NCBI GenBank assembly: GCA_017470055.1
Contig: JAFUFD010000074.1
Location: forward strand, 1 to 64,000
Length of the DNA stretch: 64,000 nucleotides
Direction of reading: 5' to 3'
Source: Prevotella sp.
GTDB taxonomy: Bacteria; Bacteroidota; Bacteroidia; Bacteroidales; Bacteroidaceae
A model generated the notes under the pieces. The model did no database searches. It saw only the letters and a list, made by a program, of their open reading frames with translations, and was not told where the DNA came from. Below are positions 32,909-41,833 of the stretch, piece after piece. Each line of letters starts with the position of its first letter. Position 1 is the stretch's first letter. A program made the position numbers and the translations under genes.

Positions 32909-35266
32909 TTAGTTGTAGAAATTCCAAGAGACTCCAAAACGGAAGACGCTACCATTGGTAGGATAATGGGGAGTCAGGAACATCATCTTGTTGCCTGACG
33001 CATTGTTGACATGACTCATCATCACGAAGAAACGGGCACGCTTCAAATGGAAATTCGCATAGACATCCACGAAAGGATAACCTCCTAACTCCACACGGCT
33101 GTCGCTATTCTGCTGAATGGCAAACTGTCCGATAAGTGGGAGATAGTCAGGGGCATTGTATTTCGTGAAGAAGGTAACGTCACCACCGAGTTCAACACTC
33201 AGCACTTTGGCGATCTTGAATTTCAGATATAGGTTGCTGAAGATATTCAAGGCAGGAAGTGGCAGCACCTCCTTATTGCTGGAGTTCTGGTAGGTAATGA
33301 CATTTTCCCAGTTGAGGATACCTAATTGGAAATCCTGTCGCAGTTGGGCGGTCATGACATTGATGTTTCCACTCTCCTGATAGACATCTCCTGTCAAGTT
33401 TGAGCGACCGTAGGTGTCTGTCATGGTGTAACTCATACCGAAATAGGTGTAGTTCTGTATCTCCTCAATGGCAACACGCAACTGGGTGCGGGTCTTAGGA
33501 TAGGTGAGGAGTCCCTCTATACGGGTACGGGTCTCTTTGTCGTAATCGGAATGAGCCCACCAAAGATGTTTGGAATGATAGTTTGTCTGGAAAAAGGTGG
33601 GATTGAAACGGTAAAAGGATGCCTTTGCCGCTAATTGCAGGGTGTCTCCAAAGAGCGGGAAATTGAGATCGGTGGAGAAATCGACACGCAGTGAGCCCGC
33701 ATCAGGTCCAACTATCCATGCCTCGGCAAGCAGATTGTAATGAAGGGTCTTGCCTTGTATCTTTGACATTTGCCCTCCTACACTCAAATGTCCTTCCGAC
33801 CACGAATTCAGGAAATAGGTGTCAGCACCTTCTTCCAAGTCGGGCATTTGGAATTTGCGGTGCTCATAACTGATAAATCCCTTTAGTCCTGCCTTGGCGT
33901 ATTTGTTGAATCCCTCCAGCAGGGCTAAGGCGAAGGTGTTTTTGATTGACAAGTATTTATACTGGTCATAGATAGAATCATTGCCGTATTTCCCCTCCTC
34001 ATTATAATTATAGAAGGTGTCCATGTAGTAGTCATTAGGGGAAGAATATGCCTGATGAATACGGCTGTGGTTGTCGATGTCGAGGGTATGGATGAAACTG
34101 GTGACAGGGACATATTCTAATTTCATCGTTGCGTCAACGGAGTCTTGACGTGCTTGTGCCGCCATCAGGCTATCCATCTTTTCAGGAGAGTCCACCTTAA
34201 TGCGGGTGGAGTCAACTATCTCCGTGGGCTTCTCACCGCTTTGGGGAAGGTCACCCGCAATACGGGCATTGTCTGGTCTACCCGTAGGAGTGTTGTCGGC
34301 AACCTTACCACCCTTACGTCCTAAATTCATATTCTCCTCTTTGCCTTTATTCTCTCGTGCCAACTTTTCTTTGGCGGAGGCAGCGGCAAACTGTCGTGCC
34401 TTGATTTCCTCGTCAGTCATTTTCACTTTCCTGTAGAAACCAAGGTTATAGCGATGAGTGAGGAAGAAATGGGTGGAGTTATTACGGTTCCAGTTCTTAG
34501 AGAGAATGGTGGGAATCTCTTCCTCGCTAAACTCGTCGTCAAAACTCTCAGGGTGGGTGATATAGTTGTCGTTGGTAATACCTCCATTCTCTGCTGCCTT
34601 CCGATGATAGGTCGAGAACAGGGCATGCATCTGATAACGATTACCAATATAGGAGGCGAAGAGCGATGCCCCGAAATGCGAGTTACTCTGGTTTTGGTAA
34701 TAGCCACGTGCATAATGGTAGTCTAAATCGAACCCTAATCCTAACCGTTTGTTAGCATTGATGGCAAATTTGGCGTCAATATGGTCTTCGCCATTCTGCT
34801 TATTACCACATTCGTCATAACTGATGTTAGTATATGGTGATAGGGTGTTGACAAACAGAAAATCATCTGGTTGCTTGGTCGTATAGTCATAAGGTTGTGT
34901 GAAAAAGAACTCATTCGCCAGAGGACGATTGATGAAGATACGGCTTAGGCGTGGGGTATAGTTGCTGCCCGTGGTGTTATACTCTCCATAGACTCCCGTG
35001 TTGAAGATGGTGTTCTGGAAAAGATGTGGCATGGTGTCTACCTCTGCAGGACAGATGTCTCCAAAATGACGGTCGACAGTCCATACATGAACACCCTGAG
35101 GGATCTCCTTGTTTTGTACAGAGTCACGGCGGTTGGGGTTGAAATTTCCGTTGCTCTCATCCCTTTGGGTGATGAAGCCGTCCTCGTCTATTTGGTTATA
35201 CACTTGAGCCTGTATAGTCGTAACCATACAGGCAAAAAGCAATAGGGTAGTTATTCCTTTCTTCAA
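32909..35266 (-). CDS. Putative outer-membrane porin (Porin_10-like)
   Basis: A 785-residue outer-membrane protein. A signal peptide of about 20 residues ends in IQAQ. The barrel part shows alternating aromatic strands with frequent Y/F (LGFDLDYHYARGYYQNQSN, TYFGMSYTMTD) and ends in FRFGVSWNFYN with a terminal aromatic-rich strand. An inner low-complexity region of about residues 275-365 is rich in K, E, D and N and looks like a periplasmic or surface loop. The start is TTG at 35266, overlapping the stop of the 57-residue gene (TTGA). This fits the Bacteroidetes putative-porin family. Confidence 0.82.
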   Translation of the reverse strand: MKKGITTLLLFACMVTTIQAQVYNQIDEDGFITQRDESNGNFNPNRRDSVQNKEIPQGVHVWTVDRHFGDICPAEVDTMPHLFQNTIFNTGVYGEYNTTGSNYTPRLSRIFINRPLANEFFFTQPYDYTTKQPDDFLFVNTLSPYTNISYDECGNKQNGEDHIDAKFAINANKRLGLGFDLDYHYARGYYQNQSNSHFGASLFASYIGNRYQMHALFSTYHRKAAENGGITNDNYITHPESFDDEFSEEEIPTILSKNWNRNNSTHFFLTHRYNLGFYRKVKMTDEEIKARQFAAASAKEKLARENKGKEENMNLGRKGGKVADNTPTGRPDNARIAGDLPQSGEKPTEIVDSTRIKVDSPEKMDSLMAAQARQDSVDATMKLEYVPVTSFIHTLDIDNHSRIHQAYSSPNDYYMDTFYNYNEEGKYGNDSIYDQYKYLSIKNTFALALLEGFNKYAKAGLKGFISYEHRKFQMPDLEEGADTYFLNSWSEGHLSVGGQMSKIQGKTLHYNLLAEAWIVGPDAGSLRVDFSTDLNFPLFGDTLQLAAKASFYRFNPTFFQTNYHSKHLWWAHSDYDKETRTRIEGLLTYPKTRTQLRVAIEEIQNYTYFGMSYTMTDTYGRSNLTGDVYQESGNINVMTAQLRQDFQLGILNWENVITYQNSSNKEVLPLPALNIFSNLYLKFKIAKVLSVELGGDVTFFTKYNAPDYLPLIGQFAIQQNSDSRVELGGYPFVDVYANFHLKRARFFVMMSHVNNASGNKMMFLTPHYPTNGSVFRFGVSWNFYN

Positions 35267-35436
35267 GACTTATCCTCAAGTTTAAGCAGACGCATGACGA
35301 CCTCAAAAAACTTGAAAGCCATAGCGCCAATAATAATATAGGTACCTAACTCTTTGTTTCCCCAATAGTAAGTTGCCATTCCTACAGCAGCACCAATGAC
35401 GAAAATGGTGTTGAGGATATTACGAAGGAGTCTCAT
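35263..35436 (-). CDS. 57-residue two-helix membrane protein
   Basis: A gene too short for usual cut-offs. The frame runs from ATG at 35436 to TGA at 35263 and encodes MRLLRNILNTIFVIGAAVG..., two hydrophobic helices (about 5-24 and 30-46) and a charged tail LLKLEDKS. Its ATG overlaps the stop of the DUF4468 gene (ATGA) and its TGA overlaps the TTG start of the porin (TTGA). The double overlap and clear membrane pattern are strong evidence that it is real and translated with its neighbours. Function unknown. Confidence 0.8.
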   Translation of the reverse strand: MRLLRNILNTIFVIGAAVGMATYYWGNKELGTYIIIGAMAFKFFEVVMRLLKLEDKS

Positions 35437-36059
35437 TTCAGCAATCCCTCAATTTTGTTAAACAGGTAGTCTTTGCGGTCAATCGTCTTACGGCGGAACT
35501 TGCCTGTTAAAGGCAATAACTTGGTGTTCTTCTTGTTGACAGCGACCTTGTCGGTAATCCAATCCTCCGCCTTATATCGTTGCGCACTACGCTGCTCCTC
35601 ATAGAGATATTTGATATGCGACATCTCCACGAGGACTTTCCCATCCTGACAGATAGCCTTCAGCACATAGTAGAAACGGGTACGGTCAAGGGAAATAGCA
35701 TTACTCTGGAACACCAGCCACTCCTCATAACGAGCCCCCAACTCATAGTCTGTCGTATCTGCCTTCACTATCTCGCTGTTGAGTTGGTTAGACTCCTTGG
35801 TCATATCTTGCAGAAACTTGCCGATGATATTGTATAACTCAAAAGCCGTCTTGCCAGGGGATTCGAAGGTTTTGGAGAATACCACTTTGCCATCTACTAC
35901 AGGTACTGCGCCTTGTAGGTATTTCTGATTAGGATTGGGTTTGGCGACTGCCACCTTCTGGGCTTCTTCCTGTTTCTTCTCGGGTTGCTCCCAAGTGTTC
36001 TGGGCAAAGCCTGCCATAGGTATGCTTGCTATAAGCACTGTCCATACAAAATGTCTCAT
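35433..36059 (-). CDS. DUF4468 domain-containing secreted protein
   Basis: A 208-residue protein. The start at 36059 gives a signal peptide (MRHFVWTVLIASIPMAGFAQ), whereas the longer frame passes through the promoter box at 36088. The mature protein begins with a charged linker (WEQPEKKQEEAQK) and continues as an alpha-beta domain (VVFSKTFESPGKTAFELYNIIGKFL ... RTRFYYVLKAICQDGKVLVEMSHIKYLYE) that matches DUF4468 of Bacteroidales. Such proteins are exported; role unknown. It heads a three-gene operon with the small membrane protein and the porin. Confidence 0.78.
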   Translation of the reverse strand: MRHFVWTVLIASIPMAGFAQNTWEQPEKKQEEAQKVAVAKPNPNQKYLQGAVPVVDGKVVFSKTFESPGKTAFELYNIIGKFLQDMTKESNQLNSEIVKADTTDYELGARYEEWLVFQSNAISLDRTRFYYVLKAICQDGKVLVEMSHIKYLYEEQRSAQRYKAEDWITDKVAVNKKNTKLLPLTGKFRRKTIDRKDYLFNKIEGLLK

Positions 36060-36087
36060 TATCGTAGCGTTTTGTTGTTTTTGACTG

Positions 36088-36095
36088 CAAAAATA
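36088..36095 (-). promoter_or_regulatory. -7 box of the DUF4468 - porin operon
   Basis: Minus-strand TATTTTTG, 29 bases before the start; a TTTG at 36123-36120 is a possible -33 box with a long spacer. Confidence 0.45.
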
Positions 36096-36133
36096 CGAAT
36101 AATCAGCATAACAGCCTAACAAATTATGATAAT

Positions 36134-38164
36134 TTATTTTAATTCCAGTTCTTTCTGTAGTCTGACGATCTCATCACGATACTGTGCGGCCTGTAGGAAG
36201 TCGAGTTTCTTTGCCGCCTCCTTCATGAGTCTTGTCGTCTCCGCAATACTCTTCTCCAGTTGTGGACGGGTCATGCGCTGCACAATAGGATCGGCGGCGA
36301 AGGCACCTTGCTCCATCGGACTGATGTAGACGGTCTGAGCCTGTCTCTCCGTATTCTCTCCTTCAGTCGTCTGTCGCAGGTCGCTTTGTTTGATTGCCTT
36401 CTCAATCTGTTTGGGTGTAATGCCGTGCTCCTCGTTATAGCGCATCTGTTTCATCCTACGACGAGCCGTCTCGTCGATAGTCAGTTGCATCGATGCTGTG
36501 ATGGTGTCAGCATACATGATAACTTTGCCATTCACATTACGTGCGGCACGTCCTGCCGTCTGGGTCAGTGAGCGGTGGGAACGAAGGAAACCTTCCTTGT
36601 CAGCATCAAGGATAGCGACCAACGACACCTCTGGCAGGTCAAGTCCCTCGCGCAACAGGTTAACACCGACCAGTACGTCGAACGTGCCATTGCGCAGATT
36701 CTCCAGTATCTTTACCCTTTCGAGAGTCGTCACTTCACTATGGATGTAGGCTGTCTGAATACCATTATTTAATAGGTATTCACTCAGTTCCTCTGCCATG
36801 CGTTTGGTGAGTGTCGTCACTAATACACGTTCCTTGCGATGGACACGGGTGAGTATCTCATCCATGAGGTCGTCAATCTGATTCTCAGTCGGACGGACCT
36901 CAATCTCGGGATCGAGCAGTCCAGTGGGGCGTATCAGTTGTTCTACCACGATACCCTCTGCCTCGTTGAGTTCGTAGTCAGCAGGTGTGGCACTGACGTA
37001 GATAATCTGATTCGTCATCTGCTGAAACTCGTCGAAAGTCAACGGGCGGTTGTCGAAGGCGGCAGGCAGGCGAAATCCGAACTCCACCAGATTGGTCTTG
37101 CGGGCTCGGTCACCTCCATACATTGCCCCAATCTGAGGAACACTAACATGACTCTCGTCAATCATCATCAGATAGTCCTCTGGGAAAAAGTCGAGCAGGC
37201 AATAAGGGCGTTCTCCTGCCTGTCTGCCGTCAAAATAGCGGGAATAGTTCTCTATTCCAGAGCAGTGTCCTAATTCCTTGATCATCTCCATGTCATACTC
37301 CACACGCTCCTTGATGCGCTGTGCCTTGATGCCGTCGCCCATCTCCTCGAAAAACGCTACCTGTTTCACCAAGTCATCTTGTATCTGACGGATAGCGATG
37401 TTCGTTTGCTCCTGTGAGGTCATGAAGAGGTTAGCAGGGTAGAGTTTATACTCCTCAAAACTGTTGAGGCGGTCCATCGTCATACTGTCCAGTTCCTCTA
37501 TGGCATCTATCTCATCATCCCAGAAGGTGATGCGTAAGATAACCTCGTTATATGCCATGGCGATGTCGACGGTATCACCCTTTACACGGAAACAGCCACG
37601 TTTCAGTTCTATATCATTCCTAACATAAAGGGCAGCGACTAATTTTCTTAACAAAGCGTTACGGTCAAGGATCTGTCCTTTGTGCAACTCGATGACATTC
37701 TCATGCAGGGCGACAGGGCTTCCCATACCATAGATGCAACTAACGGATGACACAACGATAACGTCTTTTCTTCCTGAGAGCAGGGCACTTACCGCACGAA
37801 GTCTTAAACGGTCTATCTCTTCGTTAATGGCAAGGTCTTTCTCGATATAGGTATCAGTCGTGGGTAAGTATGCCTCTGGCTGATAGTAGTCATAATAACT
37901 GACATAATATTCGACGGCATTCTCAGGGAAGAACCCTCGCATCTCCTCATAGAGTTGGGCGGCAAGTGTTTTGTTATGGGAGAGGATAAGGGTAGGGCGG
38001 TTGATATTTGCGATGACATTCGCCATCGTGAAAGTCTTGCCTGATCCCGTCACCCCCAGCAGCACTTGTGCCTTGTCACCTCTCTCCACTCCATCCGTCA
38101 GTTGGCGGATAGCCTCTGGTTGGTCACCTGTCGGCTTGTATTTTGATGTCAGTTGAAAGTTCAT
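36134..38164 (-). CDS. uvrB: Excinuclease ABC subunit B
   Basis: A 676-residue nucleotide-excision-repair helicase-like subunit. Start fixed at 38164 (MNFQLTSKYKPTGDQPEAI) because the longer frame reads through the promoter. Walker A is LLGVTGSGKT near residue 40, the DNA-prising beta-hairpin is in YYVSYYDYYQPEAYLP, the Walker B-like motif is LMMIDESHVSVPQ, helicase motif VI is QTAGRAARN, and the UVR domain ends the protein (DFLQAAQYRDEIVRLQKELE). The promoter box is only seven bases upstream of the ATG, implying an almost leaderless mRNA. Confidence 0.96.
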   Translation of the reverse strand: MNFQLTSKYKPTGDQPEAIRQLTDGVERGDKAQVLLGVTGSGKTFTMANVIANINRPTLILSHNKTLAAQLYEEMRGFFPENAVEYYVSYYDYYQPEAYLPTTDTYIEKDLAINEEIDRLRLRAVSALLSGRKDVIVVSSVSCIYGMGSPVALHENVIELHKGQILDRNALLRKLVAALYVRNDIELKRGCFRVKGDTVDIAMAYNEVILRITFWDDEIDAIEELDSMTMDRLNSFEEYKLYPANLFMTSQEQTNIAIRQIQDDLVKQVAFFEEMGDGIKAQRIKERVEYDMEMIKELGHCSGIENYSRYFDGRQAGERPYCLLDFFPEDYLMMIDESHVSVPQIGAMYGGDRARKTNLVEFGFRLPAAFDNRPLTFDEFQQMTNQIIYVSATPADYELNEAEGIVVEQLIRPTGLLDPEIEVRPTENQIDDLMDEILTRVHRKERVLVTTLTKRMAEELSEYLLNNGIQTAYIHSEVTTLERVKILENLRNGTFDVLVGVNLLREGLDLPEVSLVAILDADKEGFLRSHRSLTQTAGRAARNVNGKVIMYADTITASMQLTIDETARRRMKQMRYNEEHGITPKQIEKAIKQSDLRQTTEGENTERQAQTVYISPMEQGAFAADPIVQRMTRPQLEKSIAETTRLMKEAAKKLDFLQAAQYRDEIVRLQKELELK

Positions 38165-38170
38165 AAGGTA

Positions 38171-38205
38171 CAAAGGTACAAAAAAATTGATGAAGTGCGA
38201 ACAAA
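38171..38205 (-). promoter_or_regulatory. Promoter of uvrB, giving a near-leaderless transcript
   Basis: Minus-strand -7 box TACCTTTG (38178-38171) and TTTG (38205-38202). Transcription would begin within about two bases of the uvrB ATG at 38164. Confidence 0.55.
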
Positions 38206-38270
38206 TTACAAGTTTTCTTCGTAACAAACGTTATAATCCAGAGATAATTGCTAAAATTCGTTCCTTTTCC

Positions 38271-38301
38271 TTTGGAATTAACGGAAAAATGACTACTTTT
38301 G
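38271..38301 (+). promoter_or_regulatory. Promoter of the bamD operon
   Basis: TTTG at 38271-38274 and TACTTTTG at 38294-38301, 19 bases apart, 21 bases before the start codon. Confidence 0.65.
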
Positions 38302-38321
38302 CACGTCAAATTTGATAAAGG

Positions 38322-39149
38322 ATGAAAAAAGGCAATCTGTTGATACTCTGTATGGCTGTTCTCTTGAGCAGTTGTGCCTCGGAGTTTAATAAAGTCTATA
38401 AGACTGCGGATAACGACTATAAGTACGAGTTTGCCAAGCAATGTTTTGCGATGGGGAAATATCAGCAAGCAAGTACGTTACTCCAAGATTTGGTCTTGAT
38501 TCAGAAAGGACGTGACAATGCCCAGGAGTGTCTCTACTTGTTGGGTATGGCTCAATATGGAAATCGTGACTATGAGTCGGCGAGTTCTACCTTTAAGAAA
38601 TATTACTCCAGTTATCCGAAAGGTACTTTTGCCGAACAGGCAAGTTTCTATGTCGGACAGTCGCTTTATCAGAGTGCTCCTGAGCCTCGACTTGACCAGA
38701 CTCCTACCGTGGGTGCCATCAATGCCTATCAGCAGTTCCTCGACCTCTTTCCCGATTCCGAGTTACGACCGATAGCCCAGCAACGTCTGTTTGACTTGCA
38801 GGACAATCTGGTACAGAAGGAATACCTCTCTGCAGAACTTTATTATAACCTCGGTGGCTATTTTGGTAATATCAATGCCAATACCGAGAGTAATTATGAG
38901 GCATGTATCATCACCGCTCAGAATGCGTTGAAAAGTTATCCGTTCTCCAAGATTCGTGAGCAGTTTTCTGTGCTGATTATGAAGAGCAAGTTTGAACTTG
39001 CCGAGAACAGTTCTGAGGAGAAGAAACTGGATCGCTATCGTGATGCGGAAGATGAATGCTATGGTTTCCTCAATGAATATCCCGAGTCAAAGGAATGTGC
39101 CACAGCGGAGAAGTATATCGCTAAATGTAAGAAAATAACAAAGGATTAA
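38322..39149 (+). CDS. bamD: Outer-membrane assembly lipoprotein BamD
   Basis: A 275-residue lipoprotein (signal with LLSSC near residue 17) of the beta-barrel assembly machinery. The mature part is a row of TPR-like repeats: EFAKQCFAMGKYQQASTLLQDL, QECLYLLGMAQYGNRDYESASSTFKKYYSSYP, NAYQQFLDLFPDSELRPIAQQRL and a last one ending ECATAEKYIAKCKK. Length and repeats match BamD of Bacteroidales. It heads an operon with the RNA polymerase omega homologue and a DUF4293 gene, a conserved trio in this group. Confidence 0.92.
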   Translation: MKKGNLLILCMAVLLSSCASEFNKVYKTADNDYKYEFAKQCFAMGKYQQASTLLQDLVLIQKGRDNAQECLYLLGMAQYGNRDYESASSTFKKYYSSYPKGTFAEQASFYVGQSLYQSAPEPRLDQTPTVGAINAYQQFLDLFPDSELRPIAQQRLFDLQDNLVQKEYLSAELYYNLGGYFGNINANTESNYEACIITAQNALKSYPFSKIREQFSVLIMKSKFELAENSSEEKKLDRYRDAEDECYGFLNEYPESKECATAEKYIAKCKKITKD

Positions 39150-39152
39150 AAT

Positions 39153-39500
39153 ATGGATTATAAGAAATCAAAAGCACCAGTGAACACAGTGACCCGTAAT
39201 ATCATGGATCTCTGTGAGGAAACAGGAAACATCTACGAGAGTGTAGCAATTATCTCTAAGCGTGCCAACCAGATCAGTGTGCAGATCAAAGAGGACCTGA
39301 GCAAGAAGTTGGCGGAGTTCGCTTCCTATAACGACTCTTTGGAGGAAGTCTTCGAGAATCGTGAGCAGATAGAGATATCCCGTTATTACGAGAAACTTCC
39401 CAAACCCTCCCTGCTTGCCACTCAGGAGTTTGTAGAGGACAAGGTATATTGGCGTGACCCTGCCCGTGAGCAGGCTTTGGCACAAGAGGAGCATCTTTAA
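39153..39500 (+). CDS. rpoZ: RNA polymerase omega subunit, Bacteroidetes type
   Basis: A 115-residue protein matching the Bacteroidetes RpoZ/omega-like family: SKAPVNTVTRNIMDLCEETGNIYESVAIISKRANQISVQIKEDL is the conserved core, with a less conserved C-terminal tail. It helps assemble RNA polymerase. It lies three bases after bamD and two bases before DUF4293, so all three are co-transcribed. Confidence 0.88.
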   Translation: MDYKKSKAPVNTVTRNIMDLCEETGNIYESVAIISKRANQISVQIKEDLSKKLAEFASYNDSLEEVFENREQIEISRYYEKLPKPSLLATQEFVEDKVYWRDPAREQALAQEEHL

Positions 39501-39502
39501 TC

Positions 39503-39955
39503 ATGATACAGCGTAAGCAAACGGTATTCCTCTTCCTTGCCGCGGTTTTGGGCTTACTCGCTTTGTGTATGCAACTGGCTACAGTAAGTTATGAGGGACT
39601 GACAACCTACCGTATCTTTAGTCTTTGGGCAATAGGGCAGAGCGGAGCGCGTTCTTTCGTTCCCTGTCCCTTGTTTATCCTGATGCTGTTGTCAACCACG
39701 TTGAGTGTCTGCACCATATTTATATATAAGCGTCGCCCCTTGCAGGCGAAGTTGTGTATGGTCAATATCTTCGTGATCCTGTTATGGTATATCTCGATGA
39801 TAGTGGTTAGCAAGCAGTTATCTCCCGATGCGATGAACTTCCAGATGGAGATAGCATCCTCCTTCCCAGCCGTTATGGCGATTCTTCTCTTTATGGCTCG
39901 CAAGGGCATCCTTGCTGACGAGAAGTTAGTTCGTGCCGCCGACAGAATAAGGTAA
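39503..39955 (+). CDS. DUF4293 integral membrane protein
   Basis: A 150-residue inner-membrane protein with four hydrophobic helices (about 8-27, 50-70, 82-102, 120-137). The MIQRKQTVFLFLAAVLGL start is the hallmark of DUF4293. Function unknown; its gene commonly follows rpoZ in Bacteroidales. A strong terminator closes the operon. Confidence 0.85.
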   Translation: MIQRKQTVFLFLAAVLGLLALCMQLATVSYEGLTTYRIFSLWAIGQSGARSFVPCPLFILMLLSTTLSVCTIFIYKRRPLQAKLCMVNIFVILLWYISMIVVSKQLSPDAMNFQMEIASSFPAVMAILLFMARKGILADEKLVRAADRIR

Positions 39956-39971
39956 AAGTATATTTATTATA

Positions 39972-40009
39972 AAAAGGGGCATTGACGTGTTATTGTCAAT
40001 GCCCCTTTT
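39972..40009. terminator. Bidirectional terminator between DUF4293 and purM
   Basis: AAAAGGGGCATTGAC (39972-39986) pairs perfectly with GTCAATGCCCCTTTT (39995-40009) around an eight-base loop, with A and T runs on both flanks. Confidence 0.9.
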
Positions 40010-40022
40010 CTGTTTATACTCA

Positions 40023-41189
40023 TTAGTATTCGAATGTTCCGAATTCACTATGAATGGTTAGGCTCTTCTTGCCTTCCTCGATATGTCCGATGACTTGGGC
40101 GTCGATGTTGAAGGACTTCGAGAGACTGATGACCTTGTCGGCAACCTCAGGACGAACATATATCTCCATACGATGTCCCATGTTGAAAACCTGATACATC
40201 TCACGCCAGTCGGTGCCTGAGCACTCGTGGATGGCATGGAAGAGGGGAGGAACAGGGAACATATTGTCCTTAACGACCTTGCAGTTGTCGTTGACAAAGT
40301 GAAGCACCTTTGTCTGGGCACCACCAGTACAGTGTACCATGCCATGAATCTCCAGACGTAACTCATCCAACAGTTTCTTGATGACAGGAGCATAGGTACG
40401 GGTGGGAGAGAGCACGAGTTGCCCTGCATCCACGGGGGAGCCCTCTACAGTGTCCGTCAGTTTGTACTTACCACTATATACCAACTCGTCAGGTACGGCA
40501 TGGTCGTAACTCTCTGGATATTTCTCTGCGAGATACTTAGCGAAGACATCATGGCGTGCGGAGGTCAGTCCATTGCTGCCCATGCCACCGTTATAGCGCT
40601 TCTCGTAAGTTGCCTGTCCCGTGGAAGAGAGACCTACGATGACATCACCGGGGCGGATGTTCGCATTGTCAATCACATCACTGCGCTTCATACGGCAGGT
40701 GACGGTAGAGTCGACGATGATAGTGCGGACGAGGTCGCCCACGTCTGCCGTCTCACCACCAGTAGGATAGATGCCAATACCCATCTCTCGCAGTTCGGCA
40801 AGCAGTTCGTCGGTGCCGTTGATGATGGCAGAGATGACCTCCCCTGGAACGAGCATCTTGTTACGTCCGATGGTCGAACTGACAAGGATATTGTCCACAG
40901 CGCCCACACAGAGCAGGTCGTCGGTATTCATCACGATGGCATCCTGTGCGATACCTTTCCATACGGAGAGGTCGCCCGTTTCCTTCCAGTACATATAGGC
41001 GAGGCTTGATTTCGTGCCTGCTCCGTCGGCATGCATGATGTTGCAATACTCTGGGTCGCCTCCAAGGATATCTGGGATAATCTTACAGAAAGCCTGTGGG
41101 AAGATCCCCTTGTCGATGTTCTTGATGGCGTTATGTACGTCTTCTTTGGCGGCACTGACACCGCGCAGCATATATCTGTTATCAGTCAT
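40023..41189 (-). CDS. purM: Phosphoribosylformylglycinamidine cyclo-ligase (AIR synthase)
   Basis: A 388-residue PurM-fold enzyme forming aminoimidazole ribonucleotide in purine synthesis. The ATG at 41189 was chosen over a TTG three codons earlier. Motifs are HADGAGTKSSLAYMYW, NTDDLLCVGA (metal/ATP site), TGGETADVGD near residue 142 and GLSSTGQATYEKRYNGGMGSNGLTSARHDVF. The long form (about 390 rather than 345 residues) is normal for Bacteroidetes. It lies just downstream of lemA on the same strand with a nine-base gap. Confidence 0.9.
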   Translation of the reverse strand: MTDNRYMLRGVSAAKEDVHNAIKNIDKGIFPQAFCKIIPDILGGDPEYCNIMHADGAGTKSSLAYMYWKETGDLSVWKGIAQDAIVMNTDDLLCVGAVDNILVSSTIGRNKMLVPGEVISAIINGTDELLAELREMGIGIYPTGGETADVGDLVRTIIVDSTVTCRMKRSDVIDNANIRPGDVIVGLSSTGQATYEKRYNGGMGSNGLTSARHDVFAKYLAEKYPESYDHAVPDELVYSGKYKLTDTVEGSPVDAGQLVLSPTRTYAPVIKKLLDELRLEIHGMVHCTGGAQTKVLHFVNDNCKVVKDNMFPVPPLFHAIHECSGTDWREMYQVFNMGHRMEIYVRPEVADKVISLSKSFNIDAQVIGHIEEGKKSLTIHSEFGTFEY

Positions 41190-41198
41190 AATTATCAA

Positions 41199-41786
41199 TT
41201 AAAACTTAACCTGTGGTGCTTTCTCTGCTCCAGCCTCTGCCTCAAACTTGTCCATCTTGGCGAAGCCAAAGATATTGGCGAAAATATTTTTAGGGAAAGA
41301 GCGGATTTCCACATTATACTGCTGAACAGCCTGATTGTATTTGTTGCGAGCCTCGTTGATACGGTTCTCTGTTCCCTCCAACTGTACTTGCAGGTCACGG
41401 AAATTCTCGTTAGCCTTCAAGTCGGGATAGTTCTCCTGAATGGCGATCAGGCGACCGAGAGCACTGCCCAGTTCTCCCTGAGCCTGTTGGAACTCCTTCA
41501 GTTTCTCAGGAGTCAGGTTCTCTGCGTCAAGCGTGATAGAGGTAGCCTTGGTACGTGCGGCAACGACATCCTCTAATGTCTGCTTCTCATGGGCGGCATA
41601 GCCCTTGACGGTCTCTACCAGATTGGGAATCAGGTCGGCACGACGCTGATAGGTTGACTGTACATTGGCAAGAGCAGTGGTAGCCTGTTCCTGTACACCT
41701 ACCATAGAGTTGTAAGCACTGGCAGCCCATGCGCCAAGGATGACGACGACTGCGATAATTGCGATAAGTGATTTGCTGATTTTCAT
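41199..41786 (-). CDS. LemA family protein
   Basis: A 195-residue protein with an N-terminal membrane anchor (residues 6-25) and a four-helix-bundle domain. YNSMVGVQEQATTALANVQSTYQRRADLIPNLVETVKGYAAHE is the classic LemA core and RNKYNQAVQQYNVEIRSFP the C-terminal one. The anchor points to the periplasm. Function is unknown. The upstream gene is a TPM-domain protein, the standard partner of LemA. Confidence 0.92.
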   Translation of the reverse strand: MKISKSLIAIIAVVVILGAWAASAYNSMVGVQEQATTALANVQSTYQRRADLIPNLVETVKGYAAHEKQTLEDVVAARTKATSITLDAENLTPEKLKEFQQAQGELGSALGRLIAIQENYPDLKANENFRDLQVQLEGTENRINEARNKYNQAVQQYNVEIRSFPKNIFANIFGFAKMDKFEAEAGAEKAPQVKF

Positions 41787-41802
41787 AATTTTTTATTTTT
41801 TC

Positions 41803-41828
41803 GTTATTTCGATATCTCGTTATTCGAA
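41803..41828 (-). repeat. CGAWATAW-type tandem units upstream of lemA
   Basis: Read on the minus strand: CGAATAA, CGAGATAT, CGAAATAA, CGAAAAAA. This is a looser version of the 8-bp ATATCG repeats at 10743, 19008 and 26769, again between a stop codon and a start codon. Confidence 0.6.
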
Positions 41829-41833
41829 TGATG

